Source: Agrobacterium vitis (lineage in GTDB: Bacteria; Pseudomonadota; Alphaproteobacteria; Rhizobiales; Rhizobiaceae). Taken from it: a DNA stretch of 64,000 nt. The position numbers and the translations under genes are program-made. Shown one piece after another: positions 45,448 through 54,323 of the stretch; the stretch's first letter is position 1; the number at the start of each line of letters is the position of its first letter. The stretch covers positions 434,001 through 498,000 of the forward strand of contig NZ_CP146242.1 in NCBI RefSeq assembly GCF_037039395.1, written 5' to 3'. The notes under the pieces are model-generated. The model was not told the origin of the DNA. It searched no databases and saw nothing but the letters and a program-made list of their open reading frames with translations.

Positions 45448-46767
45448 ATGAAAAAATTCTGGACCGCCTCCAGCATCATCGCAATCCTTGCCGTCGGCGG
45501 GTGGATATATCGCGACCAAATTCCTTATCTCGACAAGGTACCGTTTCTAAGCCAAACCAGCCAGACGGCGGGCCACAAAGCAGGTGCCGAACAGGCAACG
45601 GCCCAGACCAATGGGCAATCCTCAGGCCAATCGTCAGGACAGGAAGCCGGCAAATCGGCCAGCCAGGGCAGCGGCCAAGGTGGCGGCCAAGGTAGCGGAA
45701 AGAGTGGCGGTCGGCGTAATGGCGGACCGGCATCGGTCAAAACCGTTGCTGCCAGCATGGGCAATCTGCCGATGGATGCCACGGCAACAGGCTGGGCCGA
45801 AGCGGAAGATACCACGACACTGGCCGCCCTCCAGAGCGGTCTGCTTCAGGACGTGATCGCCAAGGACGGACAGGAAGTGAAAGCGGGAGATCTGATCGCC
45901 CGGCTGGACGACCGGATCGCCCAGGCGACCGTGGACAAGGACAAGGCCAATATCGTTGCCGACCAGGCCAGCCTGGCCGAATACGAGGCGGCCTTGACGC
46001 GTGCGGAAAGCCTGCTCAAGCAGAGTGCGCAATCGCAGCAGGCCTATGAACAGTCCAAGGCATCGCGGGATTCGGCTGCTGCCAAGGTTGATGCCGACAA
46101 GGCCACGCTGGCATCCGATATGGTCGATCTGGAGCATATGAAAATCCGGGCGCCCTTCGATGGTAGGCTCGGAAGTATCCAGCTCAGCATCGGCGCCTAT
46201 GTCAGCGCCGGAACCGCCATCGTCAGTATCACCCGCTACAATCCGATCTATGTGAAATTCCAGATGGCGGAACGCTACCTGCCACAATTGCATCAGGCGT
46301 TTTCAGGCAAGGACGTGGTGGTCGATGTCGATCCCGCCTCGACCGGCGGCGTGCCGGTTCAAGGCAAGCTGTCCTTCTTCGACAATAGCGTGGACACCAC
46401 CTCGGGGACTATTCTCGTCAAGGCGGAATTTCAAAACGACAAGGGCATTCTCTGGCCCGGCCAGAGCGCCAATGTCACAGTTCGCTTCCAGACCGAAGAC
46501 CGCAACATCCTCGTGCCAACCGTCGCGGTTCGCCCCGGTGCTGAAGGCTTCTTCGTCTATACGGTCAACAGCGACAGCAAGGTCAAGGCAACCAAGGTTT
46601 CCGTCCTGCGCGCCAATGGCGACATGACAGCGATTGCCTCAGGCCTCAAGGAAGGCGATCACGTCGTGGTGGAAGGCCAGGTGCAGCTTGCCGATGGCCA
46701 GACTGTTCTGGAACAGTTTGCCGGCCAGAAAGTGGCTGAAAACGAGCCGAAGGATATCACCCGATGA
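45448..46767 (+). CDS. RND efflux pump periplasmic adaptor (membrane fusion protein)
   Basis: This 439-aa protein is anchored by an N-terminal hydrophobic segment (FWTASSIIAILAVGGWIY). Residues ~40-95 are an unusual Gln/Ser/Gly-rich low-complexity linker. The lipoyl/hairpin/beta-barrel body follows (SGLLQDVIAKDGQEVKAGDLIARLDDR, ALTRAESLLKQSAQSQQAYEQSKA, MKIRAPFDGRLGSIQLSIGAYVSAG). The adaptor couples the inner-membrane pump to an outer-membrane channel. The next gene overlaps it by 4 nt (ATGA). No outer-membrane TolC-type gene is in the operon. Confidence 0.92.
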   Translation: MKKFWTASSIIAILAVGGWIYRDQIPYLDKVPFLSQTSQTAGHKAGAEQATAQTNGQSSGQSSGQEAGKSASQGSGQGGGQGSGKSGGRRNGGPASVKTVAASMGNLPMDATATGWAEAEDTTTLAALQSGLLQDVIAKDGQEVKAGDLIARLDDRIAQATVDKDKANIVADQASLAEYEAALTRAESLLKQSAQSQQAYEQSKASRDSAAAKVDADKATLASDMVDLEHMKIRAPFDGRLGSIQLSIGAYVSAGTAIVSITRYNPIYVKFQMAERYLPQLHQAFSGKDVVVDVDPASTGGVPVQGKLSFFDNSVDTTSGTILVKAEFQNDKGILWPGQSANVTVRFQTEDRNILVPTVAVRPGAEGFFVYTVNSDSKVKATKVSVLRANGDMTAIASGLKEGDHVVVEGQVQLADGQTVLEQFAGQKVAENEPKDITR

Positions 46768-49700
46768 TCCCTGCATTTTGCATCAATCGGCCTGTTGCCA
46801 CCATTCTGCTTGCCATCGGCCTGGTTCTGGCCGGGTTGGCCGGTTATCGGCTTTTGCCGGTGGCCGCTTTGCCCAAGGTGGATTTTCCAACCATCAACGT
46901 GACGGCGACCCTGTCCGGCGCCTCGCCGGAAACCATGGCGACGTCCGTTTCCACCCCGCTGATCAAACAGTTCGAGACCATCCCCGGGATCAGCGAAATC
47001 AGCGCGACCAACTCGCTGGGCAATTCCTCCGTCGTTCTCCAGTTCGACCTGAACCGTGATATCGATGCCGCCGCTGCTGACGTTCAGGCGGCGATTTCCC
47101 GCGCCAGCCGTCAGTTGCCCAGCAACATGACGTCCGATCCGAGCTACCGCAAGACCAATCCAGCCGACTCACCGGTGCTGCTCCTGGCCATCAACAGCGA
47201 TGAGATGCCGCGCAGTCAGGTGGATTCGATTGCCGAAAACATCATTTCGCCGCTGCTGTCGACGCTGAACGGCGTAGCGCAGGTCAGTATCTATGGTTCC
47301 CAGACCTACGCAGTGCGGATCGGCGTCGATCCCGCCAAGCTGCAAGCGCGCGGACTTGGCGTCGATACGCTGACCTCGGCGATTACCGGTGCCAATAGCC
47401 AGGTACCTATCGGCACCTTGCAGATGGCCAATCAGTCGCTGACCATCAATGCCAATACCCAGCGCACCAATGCCGAGGAATTCAAGTCGCTGGTGATTTC
47501 CACCAGCAATGGCGCACCAATCCACCTTTCCGATGTCGCCAATGTGCGCGACAGTGTCGACAATCTCGATGCCGGCAGTTGGTTCGATGGCAAACAGGCG
47601 ATCATCCTCGCCATCCAGCGCCAGCCCGACGCCAATACGGTCGAGGTGGTCGATGAGGTGATGGCAAAGCTGCCTGCCCTGCAAAAGCAGCTGCCCCCCT
47701 CGTTGAAGATCAATGTGATGAACGATTCATCGACCGCCATCCGCGAGGCGATCCACGACGTTCAGTTCACATTGTTCCTCACCATCGCGCTTGTCATCCT
47801 GGTCATCTATCTGTTCACCGGCCATCTGACCGCGACCCTCATTCCCGGTCTTGCCGTGCCGCTTTCGCTGATTGCCACCTTTGGCGGCATGTATGTGCTT
47901 GGCTACAGTATCGACAATATCTCGCTGCTCGGCCTGACGCTGGCGGTGGGTCTGGTGGTGGATGACGCCATCGTCATGCTGGAAAATATCCTGCGCCATG
48001 TCGAAGAAGGCATGCCGCCGCTTAAGGCCGCCCTTAAAGGTGCCGGTGAGGTCAGCTACACGATTATTTCCATGTCGATCTCACTCGTGGCAGTGTTCAT
48101 TCCCATCCTGTTGATGGGCGGTGTTGTCGGACGCCTGTTCAATGAGTTCGGCATGGTCGTCACCATGGCAATCCTGTCGTCTGCCCTGGTATCTCTGACG
48201 GTCACGCCAATGCTGGCAGCCCGGATTTCCTCCCACAGCAGCCGCCCACCGCTGATCGTACGCTGGTTCGACGCCGGTTTTGCCAAGACGCAGAGCGGCT
48301 ATGACAAGTCTGTCCGCTGGTGTCTCAACCACCGTTTTGTGGTGATGATGGTCTTTGTCGCCTCCATCGCAGGCTCCGGCTGGCTGTTCCACACGCTGCC
48401 ATCCAGCTTCTTCCCGCAGGAAGATATTGGCCGGTTGACGGTCAGCACCCAGGCCCGTGAGGATATTTCCTACGCGGCCATGCGCGATCTTCAGTCAAAG
48501 GTCGCTGAGGAACTGAAGACCAATCCTGCTGTAGATCATGTCACCTCCATCGTCGGTGGCTCAAGCCGCAGCCCGCTTAACAACGGCACGATCTTCGTTC
48601 AGTTGAAACCGAAGGACGACCGTCCGCCTCTTGCTCAAACCCTCAACGAGATGCGACAGAAGCTGTCGAAGATCGCCGGTATCCGCGGCTATATCACCCC
48701 GCAGCAGAACCTGCGCTTCGGCGGCCGCAGCACCGCCAGCCAGTATCAGTTGGTTGTCCAGGCGCTGAGCACGAAAGCCACGGACGAATGGTCATCGAAG
48801 ATCCAGGCCGCCATGCGCCAGGACCCATTGTTTACCGATGTGACCAGCGATGCGCAGAACAATGCCATCGCCGCCGATATCAATATCGACAACGGCAAGG
48901 CCGCCGCTTTCGGCATTACCAACGATCAGCTGCGCAAGACCCTGGAAATGGCGTTCAGCGGCTATAATGCCGCCCAGATCCAGTCGACCGGCGACAGCTA
49001 CGATGTCATCGTTGAGTTCGACCGGAACAAGCCGTGGGACGACGAGTTCCTGCGCGATATCCTGGTGCGTTCATCGTCCACGGGAACGCTGGTGCCGCTG
49101 TCGAACTTCGCCACGGTCAAGCGTCATACTGCCCCTGTCACTGTCAACCAAACCGGCCAGCTGGTTTCGACCACGGTGTCGTTCAACCTGCCTGACGGCA
49201 TATCGCTGAGCGACGCCACCGCCCGGATCGATCAGATCAAGACCGAGATTGGCATGCCCAATGACGTCTTCACCTCCTATGGCGGTACGGCGGCGATTTT
49301 CCAGCAGTCGCAAGGAAATACCGGTCTGCTGATCCTGGCCGCCGTGCTGACGATCTATGTGGTGCTGGGCGTGCTGTATGAGAGCTTCATCCATCCGCTC
49401 ACCATTCTTTCCGGCCTGCCGGCGGCGGCTTTCGGGGCGCTTCTGGCCCTGAAACTGCTGAATTTCGACATGTCGGTCATCGCTCTGATCGGCCTGCTGA
49501 TGCTGATCGGCATCGTCAAGAAAAACGCCATCATGATGATCGACGTGGCAGTGGAATTGATCCGCGAACATGGCGAAACACCGGCAAAGGCCATTCACGA
49601 GGCCTGTGTGCGGCGTTTCCGGCCGATCATGATGACCACTTTCTGCGCGCTTCTCGGAGCACTGCCCATTGCGCTAGGCCATGGCGCCAGTTCCGAACTG

Positions 49701-49895
49701 CGCCAGCCGCTCGGCATCGCCGTTGTCGGCGGCCTGATCGTCTCACAATTGCTCACACTGTTCATCACGCCAGTGATCTTCGTGGAAATGGACCGGTTCG
49801 GCAAATTCCTGACCAGGCTTGTTCGCCGAGACAAGGGGCATCACGCGGCAAACAGCGAAGATCGGCCATCCAAACCAGCCATGGCGGCTGAATAG
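46764..49895 (+). CDS. RND multidrug efflux transporter, inner-membrane pump
   Basis: This 1043-aa proton-driven pump of the AcrB/MdtB class has twelve helices and two large periplasmic loops. Landmarks include FCINRPVATILLAIGLVLAGLAGYRLLPVAALP at the start, the helix 4 acidic motif GLVVDDAIVMLENILRHVEEG, and the helix 10-11 region LIGLLMLIGIVKKNAIMMIDVAVELIREHG. The asparagines and aspartates of the proton relay are present. It overlaps the adaptor gene by 4 nt. The substrates are unknown; similarity to MdtB/C-type pumps suggests drugs or bile-salt-like compounds. Confidence 0.94.
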   Translation: MIPAFCINRPVATILLAIGLVLAGLAGYRLLPVAALPKVDFPTINVTATLSGASPETMATSVSTPLIKQFETIPGISEISATNSLGNSSVVLQFDLNRDIDAAAADVQAAISRASRQLPSNMTSDPSYRKTNPADSPVLLLAINSDEMPRSQVDSIAENIISPLLSTLNGVAQVSIYGSQTYAVRIGVDPAKLQARGLGVDTLTSAITGANSQVPIGTLQMANQSLTINANTQRTNAEEFKSLVISTSNGAPIHLSDVANVRDSVDNLDAGSWFDGKQAIILAIQRQPDANTVEVVDEVMAKLPALQKQLPPSLKINVMNDSSTAIREAIHDVQFTLFLTIALVILVIYLFTGHLTATLIPGLAVPLSLIATFGGMYVLGYSIDNISLLGLTLAVGLVVDDAIVMLENILRHVEEGMPPLKAALKGAGEVSYTIISMSISLVAVFIPILLMGGVVGRLFNEFGMVVTMAILSSALVSLTVTPMLAARISSHSSRPPLIVRWFDAGFAKTQSGYDKSVRWCLNHRFVVMMVFVASIAGSGWLFHTLPSSFFPQEDIGRLTVSTQAREDISYAAMRDLQSKVAEELKTNPAVDHVTSIVGGSSRSPLNNGTIFVQLKPKDDRPPLAQTLNEMRQKLSKIAGIRGYITPQQNLRFGGRSTASQYQLVVQALSTKATDEWSSKIQAAMRQDPLFTDVTSDAQNNAIAADINIDNGKAAAFGITNDQLRKTLEMAFSGYNAAQIQSTGDSYDVIVEFDRNKPWDDEFLRDILVRSSSTGTLVPLSNFATVKRHTAPVTVNQTGQLVSTTVSFNLPDGISLSDATARIDQIKTEIGMPNDVFTSYGGTAAIFQQSQGNTGLLILAAVLTIYVVLGVLYESFIHPLTILSGLPAAAFGALLALKLLNFDMSVIALIGLLMLIGIVKKNAIMMIDVAVELIREHGETPAKAIHEACVRRFRPIMMTTFCALLGALPIALGHGASSELRQPLGIAVVGGLIVSQLLTLFITPVIFVEMDRFGKFLTRLVRRDKGHHAANSEDRPSKPAMAAE

Positions 49896-49909
49896 CGGGA
49901 GCAAATCAA

Positions 49910-50113
49910 ATGATTGTCGTGCGTTGGGCTTTAACCATTGTCGGCTTACTGGCCATTGCCATGGGCATTCTGTGGATGGCGCAGGGTGCCGGGATTTTCC
50001 CCTACCCGCAATCCAGTTTCATGATCAACCAGACCCCTTGGATCATCTGGGGCGGCTTGCTGGCCCTGTTCGGTCTTGCACTGACCTGGGGGGCGGGCCG
50101 GGTTTTGCGATAA
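49910..50113 (+). CDS. Small two-helix membrane protein
   Basis: This 67-aa protein has two hydrophobic helices (RWALTIVGLLAIAMGILWMA and IIWGGLLALFGLALTWGA) separated by FPYPQSSFMINQTP. Its place 14 bp after the RND pump gene, on the same strand and before the operon terminator, suggests co-expression. Small membrane proteins can modulate RND pumps (AcrZ does so for AcrB), but no sequence link to AcrZ is seen. A purine-rich site (gcgggagcaaatca) precedes the ATG. Confidence 0.7.
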   Translation: MIVVRWALTIVGLLAIAMGILWMAQGAGIFPYPQSSFMINQTPWIIWGGLLALFGLALTWGAGRVLR

Positions 50114-50140
50114 CCTTGCGCAGTTCATGATTGTCACTTC

Positions 50141-50173
50141 AAAGCGCCGCGTTTGACCGAACGCGGCGCTTTT
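50141..50173 (+). terminator. Terminator of the RND operon
   Basis: A perfect 13-bp GC stem (aaagcgccgcgtt / aacgcggcgcttt) with a 6-nt loop, then tttt-containing tail. It lies 27 bp after the small membrane gene. The arm also resembles the ends of family 1 repeats. Confidence 0.85.
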
Positions 50174-50190
50174 ATCCGTCAAGCATCGGC

Positions 50191-50288
50191 TTTTGTCAGG
50201 GACAAAGTCGACCCGGTTTTCCCGATAGGACAAACGAAAACAGGAAATGCGGGAGTCTGTCTGGTTCAACCTGAACCAGACAGACTCT
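50191..50288. repeat. Family 1 intergenic repeat, copy 4 (reverse orientation)
   Basis: Reverse complement of the family: the palindrome agagtctgtctggttcaggt and gttttcgtttgtc block are present, next to ttttgtcaggg. It lies between the RND operon terminator and the Hsp70-like gene, in a 379-bp gap with no other visible gene. Confidence 0.8.
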
Positions 50289-50492
50289 GCTACAGCGAAC
50301 CTTTGCGCACCGTCCAGGGCGCACGGCGCTTTCGTGCGCTGGCAGCGGCTCTTTTCTGGAAATCGATCCTTGCATCCTGCCCCAGCCTGTGTCATCAGGC
50401 CCGCTCCTTAAGCAAAGCCCCTCTCAGGCAGAGGCGCGCCCGCAACCGTCCAATCATTCACGCCCATAGACAGGCATCAGGGAGCAGCAGCC

Positions 50493-51785
50493 ATGGCAAA
50501 CGCGCTTGGGCTTGATTTCGGCACGACCAACACGGTCCTGGCACAGAGCATCAATGAGAGCACCACCCATTCGGTGCAGTTCACCTCCATGGCCGGAACC
50601 ACCGACAGCATGCGCACGGCGCTATCCTTCATGAAGGATGCCCAGCTTGGCGCGCGTGCCCTGAAGGTAGAGGCCGGACAGGCTGCCATTCGCCAGTTCA
50701 TCGACAATCCCGGCGATTGCCGTTTCCTGCAATCGATCAAGACCTTTGCCGCCTCGGCGTTGTTTCAGGGCACGCTTGTCCATGCACGGCGGTTTCAGTT
50801 CGAAGACCTGATGGAAGTGTTCCTGAAACGGCTGGAAGCCTATGCTGGCGATGGCTGGCCTACGAATGCCAGCCGCATCGTTGCGGGCCGACCAGTGCAT
50901 TTTGCTGGCGCCTCGCCCGATCCCGAGCTTGCCATGCGCCGCTATAACGAGGCGCTGACCCGGCTCGGCTTTCCGGAAATCCATTATGTCTATGAGCCGG
51001 TGGCCGCGGCCTTCTATTTCGCCCAGCACCTGACGGCGGATGCCACAGTGCTGGTTGCCGACTTCGGCGGCGGCACCACCGACTATTCGCTGATCCGGTT
51101 CGAGCGCAAGGCAGGGGTGCTGTCGGCAGTGCCGGTCGGCTATTCCGGTGTCGGATTGGCTGGTGACCAGTTCGATGCGCGCATCATCGAGCATCTGGTG
51201 GCGCCTGAAATCGGCAAAGGCAGCCAGTTCAAGAGTTTCGACAAGATCCTGGATATTCCAAGCAATTATTACACCAGCTTTTCACGCTGGAACCAGTTGT
51301 CGGTGTTCAAATCCTCGAAGGAATTCGCCGATCTGAAGCAATTGGTGCGCCAGAGCCTCGCTCCCGACAAACTGGAACTGTTTATCGACCTGGTCGAGCA
51401 TGACGAAGGCTATCCGCTCTACCAGGCTGTGTCCTCCACCAAGATGGCGCTCTCTTCAGCGGATGAAGCGGAGTTCAATTTCTCGCCCCTGGGCGCGGCT
51501 GGCCGCAAGACCGTCAAGCGCCAGGATTTCGAGAGCTGGATTGCCGACGATCTCACACGCATCGAATCGGCACTCGACGATGTCTTGACCCGGACGAACA
51601 CCGAGGCAGGCGCCGTGGACAAGGTGTTTCTGACTGGCGGCACATCCTTCGTTCCGGCGGTGCGGCGGATCTTCACCGAGCGCTTCAGCCAGGACAGAAT
51701 CGAGAGCGGCGGCGAAATGGTATCGATTGCCCATGGACTGGCGCTGATTGGCGACCGCGACGATATTGCTCTTTGGACAGCATGA
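50493..51785 (+). CDS. Hsp70-family protein, YegD-like
   Basis: This 430-aa protein has only the actin-like ATPase domain of Hsp70: phosphate loop LGLDFGTTNTVLA, FGGGTTDYSLIRF (second phosphate motif) and VFLTGGTSFVPAVRRIF (adenosine motif). It lacks the substrate-binding domain and lid, as in E. coli YegD. The function is unknown; a chaperone role is assumed from the fold. There is no dnaJ or grpE next to it. Start is the ATG at 50493. Confidence 0.88.
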   Translation: MANALGLDFGTTNTVLAQSINESTTHSVQFTSMAGTTDSMRTALSFMKDAQLGARALKVEAGQAAIRQFIDNPGDCRFLQSIKTFAASALFQGTLVHARRFQFEDLMEVFLKRLEAYAGDGWPTNASRIVAGRPVHFAGASPDPELAMRRYNEALTRLGFPEIHYVYEPVAAAFYFAQHLTADATVLVADFGGGTTDYSLIRFERKAGVLSAVPVGYSGVGLAGDQFDARIIEHLVAPEIGKGSQFKSFDKILDIPSNYYTSFSRWNQLSVFKSSKEFADLKQLVRQSLAPDKLELFIDLVEHDEGYPLYQAVSSTKMALSSADEAEFNFSPLGAAGRKTVKRQDFESWIADDLTRIESALDDVLTRTNTEAGAVDKVFLTGGTSFVPAVRRIFTERFSQDRIESGGEMVSIAHGLALIGDRDDIALWTA

Positions 51786-51877
51786 CCTGGAGACAGCAGG
51801 ACCGGGGGGGACGGCATAACCGGAAGCAAATACGGTTTTCTGTTCCTTTCTGCGAATAGCTTGTCTAGAACAGAGCA

Positions 51878-52771
51878 ATGATTGCCGCTCAGGACATGAC
51901 TGCCGCCGAACTTGCCGCCCTTCTGGCTTTTCACGCCGAAGCCGGGGTGGATTGGCTTGTGGAAGATGCGCCTGTTGACCGGATCGCACAATTTGCAGCA
52001 GAACGGCAGGCGCGCACCAGGGTCACGCCACAACAGGCCCCGGTTCAGGCCCCAAGTCAGGCCAAGGATCAGCGGGCCGCGACCGCCCCTGTCGGTTCGC
52101 AGAATGGCCCTGCCCTCACCCGCGACCGCCCGGCCCCTCGGCCTGCTGCATCGACACCGCTTGCCATTCCCGATGAAACAGCAATCAACGACGCCCGGTT
52201 TGCAGCCGAAAGCGCTCGTTCGCTGGCCGAGTTGAAAACGGCTCTGGAAGGATTTTCCAGCTGCAATCTGAAGACCAGTGCCCGCTCCACAATCTTCGCC
52301 GAAGGCCCCGCCGAGGCAGGCATCATGGTGATCGGCCCCATTCCGTCAGCCGATGACGATCGCGAAGGTCTGGCCTTTTCCGGCCGAACCGGCGCACTGC
52401 TCGACCGGATGCTCGCCGCCATTGGCCTTGGTCGCGACGCGCTGCTGCTGACCACCGCCATTCCCTGGCGCGGCCCTGGCGACCGCATGCCAACCCCGGC
52501 CGAAGCCGCCATCTGCAGGCCCTTCATAGAGAGACAGATCGCCCTGGCCGAACCGAAAGCCGTTCTCCTGCTCGGCAATTTCACCGCCCGGTTCTTCTTC
52601 GGTGGAACGGCGACAATCCATTCGATGCGCGGAGAGTGGCGTGACGTGGCCGCAGGCGGTCATGGTGTTGCCGCCATGGCAACCTTTCATCCGCAGGAAT
52701 TGCTGCAAGCTCCCGCCACCAAGGCTCTGGCCTGGCAAGATCTTCTCGCCTTCCAGCAACGGCTTGTTTGA
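51878..52771 (+). CDS. Divergent uracil-DNA glycosylase-family protein (family 4/UdgX-like)
   Basis: This 297-aa protein has the UDG superfamily fold in residues ~120-297, after a Pro/Ala/Gln-rich linker (45-100). The family 4 motif GEAPG-AxEDREG appears as GPIPS-ADDDREGLAFSGRTGALLDRML (153-178), and the usual ITN...RPPGNR motif reads LTTAIPWRGPGDR, so the Glu and Asn residues are replaced. The late motif FHPQELLQAP (270-279) is kept. Only one cysteine (C129) is in the cluster region and one (C213) in ICRPF, so a complete 4Fe-4S site is doubtful. Base specificity cannot be assumed. Confidence 0.8.
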   Translation: MIAAQDMTAAELAALLAFHAEAGVDWLVEDAPVDRIAQFAAERQARTRVTPQQAPVQAPSQAKDQRAATAPVGSQNGPALTRDRPAPRPAASTPLAIPDETAINDARFAAESARSLAELKTALEGFSSCNLKTSARSTIFAEGPAEAGIMVIGPIPSADDDREGLAFSGRTGALLDRMLAAIGLGRDALLLTTAIPWRGPGDRMPTPAEAAICRPFIERQIALAEPKAVLLLGNFTARFFFGGTATIHSMRGEWRDVAAGGHGVAAMATFHPQELLQAPATKALAWQDLLAFQQRLV

Positions 52772-52865
52772 CACACGCCTTGCAATGATTGCCGATTGTT
52801 CGCTTGCTAAACGAACCCATGCGCAAACCGCATGGCAGTCATCATTTTAGAGCCATTGAATTTTC

Positions 52866-52884
52866 TATATTGCAGTGCAATATA
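52866..52884. promoter_or_regulatory. 19-bp palindrome upstream of the mini-ORF pair
   Basis: tatattgcagtgcaatata is a perfect palindrome around one central base. It is 84 bp before the first mini-ORF and resembles an operator. TGCA-rich palindromes are known for PhaR-type regulators of polyhydroxyalkanoate genes, but this link is weak. Confidence 0.5.
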
Positions 52885-52968
52885 TTCATTGTTGCAGGTG
52901 TGTGTCGGGCATGAATGGCCGGCAATCGCCGCACAGTCTTGGGAGGACCCTTTACAGGAACCAGGACG

Positions 52969-53133
52969 ATGAACCGGAAACGCATTACACGGCCAATCCA
53001 CAGCAAGTTCGAAACGGTGCGCGGGCAAATCCGTTCGCTTAAGGGCCTGCATAGCTATTACCGCATGGGCTATGTCGCCTGCGAACAATTGGCCTCCACG
53101 GCCTGGATACGATTGGAAAGAGACATTCGATGA
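52969..53133 (+). CDS. Small hypothetical protein (54 aa), first of an overlapping pair
   Basis: This is a basic 54-aa product (starts MNRKRITRPIHSKFETVRGQ, ends TAWIRLERDIR) of no family I recognise. An aggac site lies before the ATG. Its stop overlaps the start of the next mini-ORF as ATGA, the pattern of translational coupling, and a palindrome lies upstream. The frame is open 18 more codons upstream without a ribosome-binding site. Confidence 0.5.
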   Translation: MNRKRITRPIHSKFETVRGQIRSLKGLHSYYRMGYVACEQLASTAWIRLERDIR

Positions 53134-53291
53134 CCCACGGTTTCGACGCAACAAAGGCCAGACGCCTCGCCATCCGCCCAGTGCGGGCTTTTCAACAGAT
53201 CCACGCGGCAATCAGCGCATCGCGCGATTTCAGCCGTTCGGCCCGCGCCGACGGCGATGACACCGTGTTGCAGGCCGCCATTCCATTCTGA
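53130..53291 (+). CDS. Small hypothetical protein (53 aa), second of an overlapping pair
   Basis: This is a 53-aa, Ala/Arg-rich product (MTHGFDATKARRLAIRPVRA...QAAIPF) of no known family. Its ATG overlaps the stop of the preceding mini-ORF (ATGA), and gattggaaagaga precedes it. The coupling is the main support. Confidence 0.4.
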   Translation: MTHGFDATKARRLAIRPVRAFQQIHAAISASRDFSRSARADGDDTVLQAAIPF

Positions 53292-53372
53292 AATGATTCC
53301 GCTTCAAAACGGGACGGCAGTTTTCATCTGGAATGGATTTTGACTGCAACATCCTTGCTTGCGGCATCGCGT

Positions 53373-54323
53373 TCAGCACCCTCTGTTTGATGCCGAACGC
53401 GCTACCGTGACAGGTTCGTTTTGCGGATGCGCTTGCTGCGTTTCTCCTGCCAGTATCATCTCTTTTTCAAAGACCGCATCGAGAAAAGCTGATTTGCGCG
53501 CCAGCCAATCGCGATATTCCTGATAGAAGTCTGCCGCCAGCCAGATGTGGCTGGCGCGGCCAGATCCATTACGGCGAATGCAGCCGTGCTGTTCGGCCTT
53601 TCTCAAGGCTCTTTGCAGATGGGTGCGCGACATGACGAAGCGTTCCGCCATGGCCGGGATGTCAATGACTCCCAGATCGTAGAAGCCATCCTCAAGGACC
53701 GCATTGGGCGTGAGGGATATGAACCTGTCGACGACCAGGGCGCCACTTTCCGTCCACAGAAACAGGCCAATGCGCTCACCTGGATCGCGCCATTGCCCAT
53801 CATCGAGGCAAAGGCGGGCAAATTCCGGTTGAACCAGGAAGAGCAATTCGGGGCGCTGTCGGAAATGCTCCAATCTCTCGCCACCATCGACATGATCGAG
53901 TACGGCGAGATTGACGCTAAGCCATCGCTGCATTGCATCGATACTGGCCTCGCTCGCCTCAAAACTGCGCGGACGCTTGGCGCTGGCGGGGTGAAGGCGG
54001 ATGAAGCGATAGGACAGAAGTTGATCGACATAGGTCAGAACCGTATTGCGGCTGGCAATCCCGGTCTGGCAGATCCAGTCCGCCAAGCCGCTGGCCGTCA
54101 ATCCCGGACCGCTGATGCGTCCCGCCAGATGATCCGCATAGAGCGCAAAGGCGGCCTGGGTCATCATCCAGCGCTGGTGCGAAACAAGCGCACGCGCCAA
54201 TCTTGGCGTCTCATCGAACTGATCCCCGAACCGTGCCGCCATGACAGCTATCGCCTCGGCGAAGCGCCAGGAGGATGCAAGCGTTGCAACAGAAAGCGCC
54301 ATGGACAATCCCAAGTTCAGCAA
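53373..54323 (-). CDS. Hypothetical protein with two winged-helix-like regions
   Basis: This 316-aa protein is not assigned to a family by eye. Two segments look like winged helix-turn-helix DNA-binding units: LTASGLADWICQTGIASRNTVLTYVDQLLSYRFIRLHP (about 75-112) and IDIPAMAERFVMSRTHLQRALRKAEQHGCIRRNGSG (about 221-257). A DNA-binding regulatory role is inferred from these only. It may start at the ATG at 54323 or at 54299. An AT-rich stretch with a repeat lies upstream. Confidence 0.7.
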   Translation of the reverse strand: MLNLGLSMALSVATLASSWRFAEAIAVMAARFGDQFDETPRLARALVSHQRWMMTQAAFALYADHLAGRISGPGLTASGLADWICQTGIASRNTVLTYVDQLLSYRFIRLHPASAKRPRSFEASEASIDAMQRWLSVNLAVLDHVDGGERLEHFRQRPELLFLVQPEFARLCLDDGQWRDPGERIGLFLWTESGALVVDRFISLTPNAVLEDGFYDLGVIDIPAMAERFVMSRTHLQRALRKAEQHGCIRRNGSGRASHIWLAADFYQEYRDWLARKSAFLDAVFEKEMILAGETQQAHPQNEPVTVARSASNRGC

